Source: Sacculina carcini (lineage: Eukaryota; Arthropoda; Thecostraca; Sacculinidae). From it: a stretch of 64,000 bases of DNA. The position numbers and the translations under genes were made by a program. The stretch lies in NCBI GenBank assembly GCA_916048095.2, contig OU696582.1, positions 3,991,001-4,055,000 of the forward strand. The letters are read 5' to 3'. Shown piece after piece: positions 24,401-35,026 of this stretch. Every line of letters starts with the position of its first letter. Positions within the stretch are counted from its first letter, which is position 1. The notes below the pieces were generated by a model, which had not been told where the DNA came from, ran no database searches, and worked only from the letters and a program-made list of their open reading frames with translations.

Positions 24401-25072
24401 ATGAACCAGCGCAATTATGTCACCTCATATTCAAGCATACATACACAGACAGACAGATAATTTCTTCTTTATGTATATATATAGCATTAAAACCGCATTA
24501 AAACCCGCCCGTTGTGCGGAACAATTCATAAAAATATTGCAAATTAAAAATAAATAAGGCAAACTCATGAAGACCTTAATCAATTAAAAAGTCTAAATTT
24601 CATTATTTTTAATTTTATTTTGACAAAATATTTTCACTCAACCCGCCTCATATTTAAACCCGCCCGACGTGAGGAAAAATTCAGAACTCGAACACCATCC
24701 GTTCTGGTTCTTGAAGTCAAATCCATTAGTTTTGTATATGAATTCATTCTATACGGTGAAATTGAACGTTTTATTGCTGCCCGCGGGACATTTTTATTTC
24801 ATAAAAATGAGCCATCGCTTCGTTTGCGTTTGAAGCCCCTGATAATTGAACCAGCGAACCATGAGCCAGCGCAATTATGTCACCTCATATTCAAGCATAC
24901 ATACACAGACAGACAGATAATTTCTTCTTTATGTATATATATAGCATTAAAACCCGCCAGTTGTGCGGAGCAATTCATAACATGAAATTCATATTCGATT
25001 CATAAAAAATATGGAAAAATAAAAATGAAATAGGGTACACTCATAAAAATATTAATCAATTGAAAATTATAA
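21496..25072 (+). repeat. Composite tandem unit 4, truncated; right copy of the 3.58 kb duplication
   Basis: Almost identical to 1-3577. Contains the first GCCCG blocks, a monomer array (22185-24000) and the next GCCCG blocks, then is cut at 25072 before the remaining blocks and closing block. It marks the right-hand end of the giant repeat. Confidence 0.93.
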
Positions 25073-25139
25073 TGAAAATTGAAAATTGAAAATGAAAATT
25101 ATAAATGAAAATTGAAAATTGAAAATCAATTGAAAATTG
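25073..25139 (+). repeat. Junction microrepeat (GAAAATT iterations)
   Basis: Immediately after the repeat breaks off, short words GAAAATT and GAAAATCAATT from the breakpoint itself are re-used seven or so times. The pattern suggests slippage or template switching during joining. Confidence 0.6.
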
Positions 25140-25358
25140 TTCTCACATGTGTTTTCTAGTGTTTTTCTTGTTGTGTGTGTATTTGCATATCATCATAGTT
25201 ATACATCAACAGAGGTGAACACTGTTTGGCTTTGTAGCTGCTAGTGTTTCGCTTTTCGTGTAAATTGACTGTTTAAAATTAGGTTATTGATTATGTAATA
25301 TTTATATTAGTGATGCTTGAAACTCATTAGGGACAATATATAACAGAAATCATTTCAG

Positions 25359-25553
25359 ATCTCGAGTAGTTCAATGGCTAAGGCGCTGAAATCTTGCGTC
25401 AGAGGCTCGCGGTTCGAATCTTGTCCCGCGTGCGAATTTTAATACCCGCTTGAGTTTACTGGGAGGCATCACTGTAGATTGGCTCACAGCGGGTCGTGTC
25501 ATATAGTCACAGTATGGTGCGCGCTTAAAATACCAATTATTATCAATCTTAAT
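25359..25553 (+). mobile_element. tRNA-derived SINE (about 195 bp)
   Basis: An RNA polymerase III A box (TAGTTCAATGG, 25367-25377) and B box (GGTTCGAATC, 25411-25420) are spaced as in a tRNA, but the flanking arms do not fold into a proper acceptor or T stem, so this is not a functional tRNA. A tRNA-unrelated body follows to about 25553. The copy is flanked by imperfect target duplications AAATCATTTCAG (25347-25358) and AAATGATTTCAG (25554-25565). Confidence 0.72.
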
Positions 25554-25892
25554 AAATGATTTCAGCAAAAACTGCAGGTAATATGAAAGATTAAGGCCCG
25601 AGTGAAAGAATACATCAAACTACCGAGACACAGAGAGTAGCTCTGCCAGACACAAAATATTCAGCGTATCTGTAACGACGCTAAAAACAGGCGGCCTTTT
25701 ATAAGTCCACACATGACGCATAATCGCGTGATTCCCAAACGAAAGTGTGGAAATTCCAAACGCGCGATCACTTGATTGTATGCACGATCGATATTGACGT
25801 GAGCACATTTCAGCTCTCAGATACAAATTCTGTATCGAATGATAGAGGCGCATACCAAACATTCAGTATGATTTCGCTCTGAGATTGCAAAC

Positions 25893-26052
25893 TGTTATGT
25901 CATTGTGTACGGTGCAAGAGAGAGGTTGAGAGTGACAGAGCCGTGTTCGAGATTTGACAGTGGTGTGACGTCTTGTAGGCGCGCGTGTGCATCGTGGGCC
26001 CCACTCGCGCCTGTCTGTGAATATATTTTAGTTATTTTTAGTTTTCGCTACA
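25893..26052 (+). repeat. 5' LTR of the TRIM-like element
   Basis: 160 bp. It shares GTGTACGGTGC, TGACGTCTT(G/A)TAGGCGCGCG and ATTTTAGTT with the right LTR. TGACGTC is a CRE-type core that could serve as a promoter element. Confidence 0.72.
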
Positions 26053-26719
26053 AGCTATATCGGTCTTTTTGTTTTGTAATATTTCTGTCTACGACCCGGC
26101 TTCAGCAGTGGAGACAGTGTCTTACAGTATTGGAGCAGCGGCCTGGAAGACGTGGTGTAGGTGCTCGCCGGCGTATCAGGTTGGTGTGCGAGGGGACGGC
26201 AGGAGGTCATGGTGCCGGCAGGAGGTGGCGGGGGAGCTGAGGACGAGGGCTGCTCGTCGTCCCGCCTGCACTGGTGTTGGACTCGTGGCCGGGCAGCTGG
26301 AAGATTGCTGGTGGAGGCTGCTGGTGCTGGAGGGCAGATGAGAGAAAGAAACTGCTGAAGCCGAAGGGAAAACAACGATCGACGACGACGGTGTGGCCTG
26401 CGTGAACGGCGATGTCACGGCTGTCTGCGGCAGAGTGCTGAATATCAAAGGTGGCGGCGGGAGCACGGAGGATGCTGGGGCCGAGGGCTATTGTGCCCTG
26501 TCGCGGAGGCCGGTGATGACGAAGACGGCAGGTTGCGGCGGAGCACTGAAGAGCACGGACGGAGACGGGAGCGCGGTGGACGCTGGGGACAGCCGTGTTG
26601 TGCTTCATCGCAGTCACGGTGTGTGCGTCTGGTGGAGGCTGTCGTCGGTCTATGTTGTTTTTGCTTGCTTGTTTTGTGTTTTTTACTGTTGTTTGTACTG
26701 TCTGTTACTGTTGTTTGTT
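26053..26719 (+). other. GC-rich interior of the TRIM-like element
   Basis: Strikingly GC- and CpG-rich compared with the AT-rich surroundings. Contains diverged internal repetition (GAGCACGGA...GACGCTGGGG-type phrases). Several overlapping open frames exist on both strands because stops are rare in GC-rich DNA; none resembles a known protein. It starts AGCTATATCGG with no TGG primer site. Confidence 0.5.
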
Positions 26720-26734
26720 TAAAAAAGATGGAGG

Positions 26735-26880
26735 TGTTGTGTGATTGTGTACGGTGCGAAGGAGAGAGAGTGAGACATTCGCATTCGATGTTTGACCGTG
26801 GTATGACGTCTTATAGGCGCGCGTGGGCATCACTGCCCCACGCGCTATCTGTTGTATTTTAGTTTTTTGTTTTCGATACA
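26735..26880 (+). repeat. 3' LTR of the TRIM-like element
   Basis: 146 bp, diverged from the left LTR by several substitutions and small gaps, so the insertion is not recent. Followed directly by the CAAAC duplication. Confidence 0.72.
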
Positions 26881-26885
26881 CAAAC

Positions 26886-27876
26886 GTTGTTGCTAAGTGC
26901 GTGCACAAATCACATCATTTTCAGATGCCCAAATTCTACGACCAATTTTACAGTGGACAAACGCTATCGAGGCCACTAGACAAAAATTAAGCAGATAAAC
27001 ATCGCATGACTAAATAGAGGACATAGAAACATGACTCACGCAAAATCACATCATCAATCGCACATATAAGATGACGCAAAGTAATAACAAAAGTAGTATT
27101 ATCACATGTAATAACATGTAATAATAAAATTTGGGAAATATTATAATATATTACTATTAGAGGTAAATTATTAAATATTCTTAGTTATATTAGTAAATAG
27201 TATTACAGTTATATTATTAAATATTATTAAAGTTATATTATTATATAATATTATTACAATTATTACATGTTACATTGAATCGAAAACAAATCAATTAAAT
27301 GAAATCAAATTAAATTATACTAAAATAGATGTTTAGGCCACAATATTTTCGTTTTTGCACTTGTCACCAATATGGGTGCTAAATCAAATATATTTAGTTT
27401 TTATTATCGTTAATGATATTATTATTGCAGTTTTGATGAAATTTGTTTTTTGTCGCTTCAATTCAAGGGAGATATATAATTCGACTACATTATATCTATC
27501 GCTCCACAAGGGCTGCTTCCTTAGCAATCGATGACGTCCTTAGCAACCTTCCCTACCAACCATCGATCCATCTGGAGTTTGAAATAGTTGACAAGACCGG
27601 CGAGCTTTCATTTACAGGCATATGATAACAGTGAGCATACATATTCATGTTGTTTGAGTGAAACAAGGTGACATATATGCAGAAGTTCTATTGAAAATTG
27701 GCAAAAATTGAGAAAGTATTCCTTCAATATCGTAGATACAAATCCAATCAATGTAAATAAACTAATTCAATTAAATTATTATAAATAAGTTAAACTGAAT
27801 CTCAATTGCGACATGAATATACACGTAGTTCAAACCATGCACAATTTATTGTAGATAACTTAACAATGAGTTACAA
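26886..27876. other. AT-rich sequence with no recognisable gene
   Basis: Includes a low-complexity ATTATTAAATATTATT-type stretch (27100-27300). The only open frame is short (about 27443-27625) and has no recognisable features. Confidence 0.6.
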
Positions 27877-27880
27877 TTAA

Positions 27881-28263
27881 CCCATTAACCGGCAGTGATC
27901 TAAGAATAGATCACCAATTTCAACTACTTTTTCTCATTATTGTTTTTTATATAATGGATTTACTTCATTTGTTATAATATTTGGACCTTGTACTTTTGTC
28001 ATTATATTTTAAATCATTACTTAAGAGTTTTTAATTTGTCCTAATATAGCACTGAATGAGACAATTTTCACCCTTTTTCGGTGGATCTCTTTGTTGACAG
28101 ACAGGGTAGACACACCACCCCGAGTAGGCAAAAAATTATTCCTAATAATTTATTTATTGCCTCATACTGTTTCACAACCAATTTAAATGCTTTTATAATT
28201 ATAACTTCTGTATAGGAGCGATTTACATCCAGTGATCTATAAATAGATCACCGCCGGTTTACG
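27881..28263. repeat. piggyBac left terminal region or derived MITE, with two palindromes
   Basis: After the 13 bp terminus comes GTGATCTAAGAATAGATCAC (27895-27914). A second, cleaner palindrome, GTGATCTATAAATAGATCAC, lies at 28232-28251 and is followed by CGCCGGTTTACG. The two arrays face each other as inverted repeats and could define a ~380 bp MITE within or derived from the element. Confidence 0.55.
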
Positions 28264-28340
28264 CTCATAATGGCATCAACTCCATATTTCAGAGGAAATA
28301 GGTTAATTGCACGAAATTTAACACACAAAAAATATGTAGA

Positions 28341-28457
28341 ACTAGTCTAATAATGGAAACATATGTTCCTGTCGGTTTTTTCAAGACATTCGAGCAGCGG
28401 CGGCATCAATGGGGGATTTGGAGGGGCTAAAATTCCCCAAAATGTACCAAACCACCA
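28341..28457 (+). repeat. Direct repeat flanking the gypsy gag fragment (left copy)
   Basis: About 115 bp (ATGGAAACATATGTTCCTGT...CAGCGGCGGCATCAATGGGG...) resembling 29476-29598 at roughly 80 per cent by eye. The right copy continues into a sequence ending CCTAGCGCCGCCATTG (29701-29716), so the repeat may be half of a MITE. Confidence 0.55.
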
Positions 28458-28642
28458 GTACGCGTGTGTGTATGTCTGTCTGTTGTGTGTTGTGTGATGT
28501 TTTGTGTGTATATCATATGTCGGTGTTCTCGTGTGGTCTGATCCGCGGTAAGTGTATGTGCGTGGAACGGGATACAGTTGTGCTATGGTATTCGTGGTGT
28601 TTCCTTGTCTGCTGATTAAGCACACCACATTGGTAACCCCGA
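28458..28642 (+). repeat. 5' LTR remnant and primer-binding site of a gypsy element
   Basis: A TGTGTG-rich segment ends CACCACA at 28629. It is followed by TTGGTAACCCCGA, a classic TGG-starting primer-binding site about 120 bp before gag. The LTR start is not defined. Confidence 0.45.
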
Positions 28643-28758
28643 TTTTCGTTTGAGCATTTTGAAAGTAAGTTTTAAGTTGTGTTTTCCTCATTCATAATTG
28701 CCATTATTTATCATTTTTTACTTTCGCTATTTGGCACATTTGTATTCGTAATCACAAC

Positions 28759-29382
28759 ATGTGGGGGAAGGAGGACGCTTCACTCTCAGCTTGCGATGAG
28801 GCGGCTGTCGGTCGCGTGTCCATTAGACCACCAGAGTTTATGGAGAACGCCGTCGACGGTTGGTTTGTAGTCCTGGAGGCGCAATTCAACCTTCAAAACA
28901 TGGTCTCAGAGACCACGCGGTTCTACCACGTAGTATCTTCTTTGCCGCCTAATGTGGTGAGTCAGCTTCCCCCGAGCTGTCTGAAGTCTCAAAGGTTTAC
29001 GGAAATCAAAAACCAGGTGACGCAGTTGTTCGAGCGCACCAAACAAGAACTCTTCGACGGGCTAATCTCAACGAAAGTGCTGACTGGTCGCCGATCTGCT
29101 TTCATGGCTGAGTTGCAAGCAGCAGCGTAAAAGGTTGGAGTCTCAGATGATCTGGTTTGTCATAAGTTCTATCAGGTTATGCCTGGCACGATCAGACAGG
29201 TGCTGGCATGTCGTAAAGATATGCCGGTATCCGAACTAGCTAAACGGGTGGATGATCTGATGCCACTTACACAACAAAATACATCCTGTTTGACACTGAG
29301 CAGATCAGGCAGTAGTTCCTTTGCTGCCAGGCCTCGTGTACCTCCATCGACACACACTGGCAGAATGACATTGACGCCGTAA
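28759..29382 (+). pseudogene. gag: Gypsy gag fragment (capsid region) with an in-frame stop
   Basis: About 208 codons in one frame, broken by TAA at 29128-29130. The sequence has the hallmarks of Gag in Mag-like gypsy elements: a PPEF start and a DGWFVVLEAQF segment near residue 35, then FYHVVSSLP, then LADLMPL-type helices represented here by ELAKRVDDLMPL. No zinc knuckle, protease or pol follows; the fragment ends near 29475 at the direct repeat. A remnant, not a functional gene. Confidence 0.7.
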
Positions 29383-29475
29383 TACGCCGGTCAGCGCCCT
29401 CAAGTATATCGGGCCCACCTCTTCTTCGGCCCACGCGCGAGAACGTGCACACAGTGGTGCAAGTGGTCAAGTAAA

Positions 29476-29716
29476 TCACTAGTATACTAATGGAAATATG
29501 TGTTCCTGTCGATTTTTCAAAACTTTCGAACAGCGGCGGCGTCAATGGGGGCTTGGAAGGGTTAAAATTCCCAAAATGTGCCACTCCCCTTGAACAAACC
29601 GAAAATCCTGACCATGAACATTTCGAGAGTAGTTCTTCATGTTTCCCCAATCCCCACATTTTTTCCTAAGCCCCCTCAGTCCCCTACCGGAAAAATCCTA
29701 GCGCCGCCATTGCCTT
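29476..29716 (+). repeat. Right copy of the direct repeat, extending to a MITE-like terminus
   Basis: 29476-29598 matches 28341-28457. The sequence then runs to CCGGAAAAATCCTAGCGCCG and CCATTG at 29716, whose reverse complement (CAATGGCGGCGCTAGG) resembles the left-hand CAGCGGCGGCGTCAATGG. This is compatible with a ~190 bp terminal-inverted-repeat element. Confidence 0.4.
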
Positions 29717-29789
29717 CTGGTACATGCAACAGTTTCAATCCAAGTCCAGAAGGTCCGTATCGGAACACGAAATTGACTTTTTCGAGCCG

Positions 29790-31067
29790 TCTGCCAGTTA
29801 ATATACATATCGTATGATTGGGATTGAAGCACTGCCTGCACAGCGTAGTGTTTGCACACGCCGTATAAGGACAGCGGGCTCGACTTGCAACGGCGTCCTT
29901 GACCTCGTCGTTGCTGTTCACCCGCGAGGCGAATATGGCCGACACCGTCGAAGCGGGAGTCCAGCCGAGGCTACCCTGCCATTCCAATTTCGTGAAGCGA
30001 TCTGGGTTCGTGAGATGATTGAGACCTTGCCATTGGAGATCTTCATATACGAGACCGCCACCTCGCGCGTGAAGTCGAGAACCGAGAGCTCTTCCGGCTT
30101 CTGAACCAAGATTCTTGTGGAAGAACCAGGCGCTCACCGAGCTCATCTAGATCGCGCCCATCAGAAGAGAGAAGTACAAATTTGTTTCCAATCCTAATCA
30201 CAATGTGTGCCATTATCCAATCATGGTGGTCCACGACCCCATATTACTGGTTTAATTGGGGATGACGCGAAGCATTTTGACCTCCACCGAGCTAAGGACG
30301 TTTGGATAAGGATATATGCACCCCGGATATATTTGGTCCTGCTTCAGTCCCGCTTTCTTTCACTTTCCCAACTAGCCTAGCCTAACTAGCATGACCTTAC
30401 ATAACCTAACATAGAAAAAAGAGACCCGGGACTGAAGCGGACCAAACGTACCTGGGACATAACATCATATGTGCCGATCTTCACCTTCTTGGCGCGGCTT
30501 TAACGCAGCGCCTTCACTATAGGGCGTACATTGGAGTAGTTTGTCGTCATATAAATGACGTTTTTTTCGTTCCACTTGACGAAAATAATCTAGTTCTTTT
30601 GATTGAATGTATGCTCCAAAGAGTCCCAAGCCTTCATCTCCTTGTTCGACTTGAGCGGAACCTTATTGGTTCAATTGGTCAAAATGGTTCCTAACGTAAT
30701 ACATTCCAGCTTGGTCAACGAGACGAGAAGCGATGGAGATGGAGTGAACAATTAGTCCAAGGAGAGCTCTTTCCCGTTAGCGAGGTCGACCTGGGAGATA
30801 GGGCTGAGTACTACACGAGAACACATTTGGATCCCTGCTGAGCGACCATGATCATTGTCCTAATACAAAGATGAAGCGTAGATGTTTCCGTCGGAGGCGC
30901 ACAAGGAGCAAAACTTTTACCCAAATCAAATGGGTTTAACTCGAATGAACTGCTTCAGGTCGTGATGGACGTAAAACTTTATGATAACGTCATCGATTGA
31001 AAATTTTGGAAAAGGCCTCATTGTCAACCTCAACTAGGAAGAATGGCAGCCTCAACCACATCGACAT
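29790..31067 (-). pseudogene. piggyBac transposase pseudogene, main part
   Basis: Read across frames on the minus strand, recognisable piggyBac landmarks occur in order: KFYVHHDLKQFIRVKPI (about 30985-30935), a LTKLECITLGT segment with the NKVPLKS region (about 30720-30650), FVKWNEKNVIYMTTNYSNV (about 30600-30540), a VDHHDW motif (about 30235), SVLDFTREVAVSYMKIS (about 30090-30040) and a C-terminal Cys/His cluster CPYTACANTTLCRQCF (about 29880-29830). In-frame stops and frameshifts abound, and the region between the N-terminus and the first landmark is largely deleted. Identification rests on motif order, not on a database search. Confidence 0.7.
30325..30452. mobile_element. 128 bp MITE inside the piggyBac pseudogene
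   Basis: Terminal inverted repeats of about 30 bp: left GGATATATTTGGTCCTGCTT and onward, right end the reverse complement of GGTACGTTTGGTCCGCTTCA and onward, both continuing CAGTCCCG. It interrupts the coding match between the FVKWNEKN and VDHHDW motifs. No clear target duplication was identified; the superfamily is not assigned. Confidence 0.6.
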
Positions 31068-31322
31068 TGAATTGAATTGAATTTTTGGGGAGCACCGGCC
31101 TCTAGGACCATATGGCACCCCCACTCCGTTAATAGTTAATATAAATTAAAACAATGCATATGGACGCAATGGAGCGATGAAATAAATAGGTGTGAGGGTG
31201 AGTGATATGAGTATGAATGTCAGAAAAATCAAACTGAATACATAATTCTAAGAGGCAAAAGTCGTAAAAACTCAAAAAGGCGGCCACCAATGACCGCGGA
31301 CTGCTCCTGTTCAAGAACCTCG

Positions 31323-34300
31323 TCAATAGTATGAACGGATCCAAGACAACGTTGACCCCACTTCTGAGAATGATGGATATTCCACCAGGATGTGTTGCAC
31401 GGAAAAACGTGCATTACATGCGCTGCACGTGGGTTCAGGTTGTCCAAGTAGAATATGGCGATGTGTGTTGTACGTGTGACCCACACGCAGAAGACAGACC
31501 GCCACCTCCTCGGACCTCTCTCGACAATAAGAGCACGTCCGATGTCCGATTTCGGGCTCCACTGCTTTTAGTTTATTAGTACCACATTCGTCCCAGGAGA
31601 GCTGCCAACGAGCACGAATAAAACGATGGATGATAGGAGAAAATCCGAATACGGAATGGGAAGTTGAATCAAAATGAATACAAGTCTCGTTCAGCAGCTC
31701 TATTTGCGGCTCAGCCAGCTCGCTCGTTGCCAAAATACCAATATGGGCCGGAATAAAGCAGAACTTCACACGCTTAGCCTTGTTGTGGATGTTATCAAGA
31801 GAGATAAAAATCCTCTGTATAAGAGGATGGAGCGAGAACGACGATAATGATAATGAATATAAAACACTATGGGAGTCTGATAAAACTAAAAATAACGAAA
31901 ATGAAGATAAGCGAACAAAAACAAGGGCAAGCAGGATAGCGTAAAGCTCATCCGTGTAAATGGGGGCGCTCGGTAGCAGCGTGCTCGAGCGGCACGTACC
32001 TGCACTTGAAACGCACAACCCACACCGCTGGCCGACATAGATCCATCAGTGTACACAGCAATATACCGTCCGTAAGAATGAATTCGCTCCAGTGTGTTTG
32101 AGCGAAGCACACTGGGCACTGTACAGTGTTTCGGCAGAGCTGCTAGCGAGACGTCAACCTCGGGTGTGACCAATTCCCATGGTGACTCCGCCGTGTATTC
32201 TTGTCTGAGGACGTCGTTAGCACCCATCCACCATGACTCTAGCAGTGCCTAATTTTTTTGCAAAAAAGCACAGAACACTGAAGTCCTGTAAAGTACTGAT
32301 ACTCAGGCACATGCTGGCAAAATACTATGCCACAGGCGGGGTTTTCATGGGTGCATGCCAATTTGCAAGAATAACGCATCGCCAGCTCTGGACGACCGAG
32401 CGCCAGCGGGGACTCATCAGCCTCAACAAGGAGACTGACAATTGGCGACGTGCGAAACGCGCCGGTGGCAATGCGTATCCCTGCGTGGTGTACGACATTC
32501 AAACGGAGTTTGCTGATTCCGAAGCAGGATCATATACGATGCTTGCGTAATCGAGACGCGACCTGACTAACGAGCGGTGCAGAAGGAGAAGAGACTGTCG
32601 CTCTGCTCCATACCGCATGCGGGATACAGTCTTCAGCACATTCAGTGCCTTGAGACATGTGGATCTCAGCAGTGAAATATGGTCGGTGTAGGTCAAGCGC
32701 GAGTCCAATGTGAGCCCTAAAATCGAACCGTGCGTTGGAATGAGACAGCACTGCCGTACAATTCCACTTCGATGTCAGGGCAGGCACCTTGACGGCGACA
32801 GAAGTGTACACCAATGGTTTTGGACGTCGAGAAGCGTAAGCCGTTACGGGTTCCCCAAGTCTCTATTTTATTCATCGCCAGCTGCAGTTGACGCTAGACA
32901 GCAACAGTGCTGCGGGAGAACACCATACGGCGAAGTCGTTAACAAATAGGGACCGTCCAATCGAGGAAGGCAAATGAGTGTCAATGTCGTTGATCATTAT
33001 GGCAAAAAGGGCCACGCTGAGCACACTAGCCGGTGTAACTCCTTCTGCCTGATCGAAAAGACGAGACAAGGAGTTCCTCACACACAGACAGAATGTGCGG
33101 TGCAAAAGTAAATTGTGTACGAACCTCCCCATATTGCCTCTAACACCACAGCGATGCAGTTTGCAAAGAATTCCATGTTGTCATGTGGTCTCATATGTAT
33201 TTTTGATGTCAATAAATATCGCCCGGATCTGGTGACCTCGCGTGATACTTTCACGTACGTGAGAGTCGATGGTCGTCAAGTGGTCTAACGTTGAACGACC
33301 CTGGCGAAATCGACACTGATGATTATTGAACAGCCGACCGCGTTCCAGAAACCATACCAGCCGTCTGCAAACCATTTTCTCAAAGAGATTGCAGAGCCAG
33401 GAGGCCGGCGATATCGGGCTATAGGGTGTCAGACGGGTGATCACCCGATTTGCCCTGTTTTGTGATGGGTATCACAATCGCCGTCGCCAAGAGGATGGAA
33501 ACTGCCCACCATGCCCCATATCATTGAAGACCTGCAGCAGGGTAGACTTCATTGCGGGCGACAGACGTTTCAGCATGAGGTTGTGAACCTCATCCGGGCC
33601 TTCAGCCACATCGCGAAGCAATCGCAGGGCTATTCTCAGCTCAGATACGCAGAAATCGCTGTTGATTGGTAGCTGACAGTCAGTGAATAAATCAACGGGT
33701 GATCTTTCGCACTGTTATTTGATCGCTGCAAAAACAGGGTCTTCCAAGTTCGCACGACTGCTCTCCGCTAAATATCGGCCAATTTCTTCGGCAACATGCT
33801 CCGGAGCTATCACGCCCATGCCACTGATCTTCAGAGAGGGCAGTGGGGTGTGACGGTATTTCCCGGAGTTGCGCTTCATGCGGTCCCATATGGTGAATAT
33901 AGGACCATGCCGATTAATCCTAGACATATTGCACAACCACCTTGCCCGCTTCGTCTCGCCAAGATCCATCGAGGTCTTGCGCGAGTGTGGCGGAAAAAAA
34001 TCATGTTTGCCACCGTGCTGTTGCGCCGGAAGCCACCCAAGCAACGACGTCGCTCTCGCAACACCGTAGAACACGTGACTATCCACCAAAGAACAGGACG
34101 CCACCGAGGACGCGATGCCGTACGCGGCATGCTATGTTTGGCACAATTGACAATGGCCTAAGTAAAATCTTCGACGCTGGGTCGAAGTGTGGGGTCGCCC
34201 AAAGCTTCCAGTGTCAAGCAATCATAGCGAAACCAATCAGCTCGTTTGAAATTTCATCTCGGTGGTCATGTTCTCAACCTAGGTACCTCATTGAGACAGA

Positions 34301-34937
34301 TCTATATAGGAAAGTGGTCACTCCCATACATACTGTTCTCAACGGTCCAGCTCGTGGATGCCTGCAGACTGGGACTGCACAGACTGAGATCCAGAGCGGA
34401 GATGATTCCCGATGGCATGGTGTAATTCGTATATGTACCTGTGTATAAAATACCTATGTCTAAATCAGTTAAATGTCCTCCATAATAAAACTACGGCTAA
34501 AATATGTATCACAACCCCAAAAAGGGCTGTGAGCATTAAAATCGCCTAAAACATAAAAATGGTGGTGAAAGTGAACTGATTGAAAACTCGACGTCAGCCC
34601 TTGGGAACGGGAGGCCAGGCGGCAGGTACAATGAGCACACACTCACCTCCCTACCACCCAGCCAGCACCGAATCGCAAGCACCTGTAAATCTGACAGAAT
34701 GTGCAGGCGGCGACATGGCACACTGGTGCGAACAGCCAGCATGACCCCGCCGTGGGCTATAGTCGAGCTGGGATTATCATATCTAAAAACATTAAAATCG
34801 TGAATACTAAAATACGAAGAAGTTAAAAGCTTAGTCTCCTGTATTGCTAAAATTGATGGTTGTCGGAAGTGTAAAATATGAAGTAAATCATAAAAATTCG
34901 ACATAATACCTCTAATACTCCATTGTAAAATGGACAT
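31323..34937 (-). pseudogene. LINE ORF2 remnant: endonuclease, reverse transcriptase, RNase H
   Basis: In order on the minus strand: an apurinic endonuclease start (LQWSIRGI, LAIQETKL, GGVMLAVR) at 34937-34536; an RT fingers/palm segment (FEKMVCRRL, NNHQCRFRQGRST) at 33444-33181; a degenerate RT catalytic region (SVLSVALFAIMINDI, with FVNDF where FADD-type residues are expected) at 33132-32872; the thumb-region block VHHAGIRIATGAFRTSP at about 32490; RNase H (AVYTDGSMSASGVGCAF) near 32060; and a C-terminal Cys-containing segment to 31323. At least six frame changes separate these pieces. Upstream of the RT the sequence also contains long GC-rich antisense frames without meaning. Confidence 0.78.
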
Positions 34938-35026
34938 AAAAATAAATATAATACAATAAAATACAAATAAATACTCCTGTTAAAACGGCACGTGCACATT
35001 AAAAACGAGGTAGCACATGTACCTAA

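Larger units (their letters stand above)
25893..26880 (+). mobile_element. Small non-autonomous LTR element (TRIM-like), 988 bp
   Basis: Two related terminal repeats (25893-26052 and 26735-26880), both starting TGTT(A/G)TGT and ending TTTTCG(C/A)TACA, flank a GC-rich interior with no recognisable gag or pol. A 5 bp target duplication CAAAC lies on both sides (25888-25892, 26881-26885). A purine run TAAAAAAGATGGAGG abuts the right LTR as a polypurine tract would. Orientation is inferred from that tract. Confidence 0.72.

Noticed and set aside
1..25072. Short open frames scattered through the tandem repeats (for example 87-314, 988-1179, 3125-3490, 8732-8923 and their copies)
   Set aside because: They are translations of repeat units, recur with the repeats, show no domains, and are broken in sister units.
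25359..25435. Functional tRNA gene
   Set aside because: A and B boxes are present, but the acceptor and T stems do not pair; better explained as the head of a SINE.
26055..26862. Several overlapping 90-136 codon frames on both strands
   Set aside because: They lie in the GC-rich TRIM interior where stops are rare; no frame has recognisable motifs and they overlap on both strands.
27443..27625. 60-codon frame in AT-rich DNA
   Set aside because: Short, no homologous features, no splice or promoter context that supports it.
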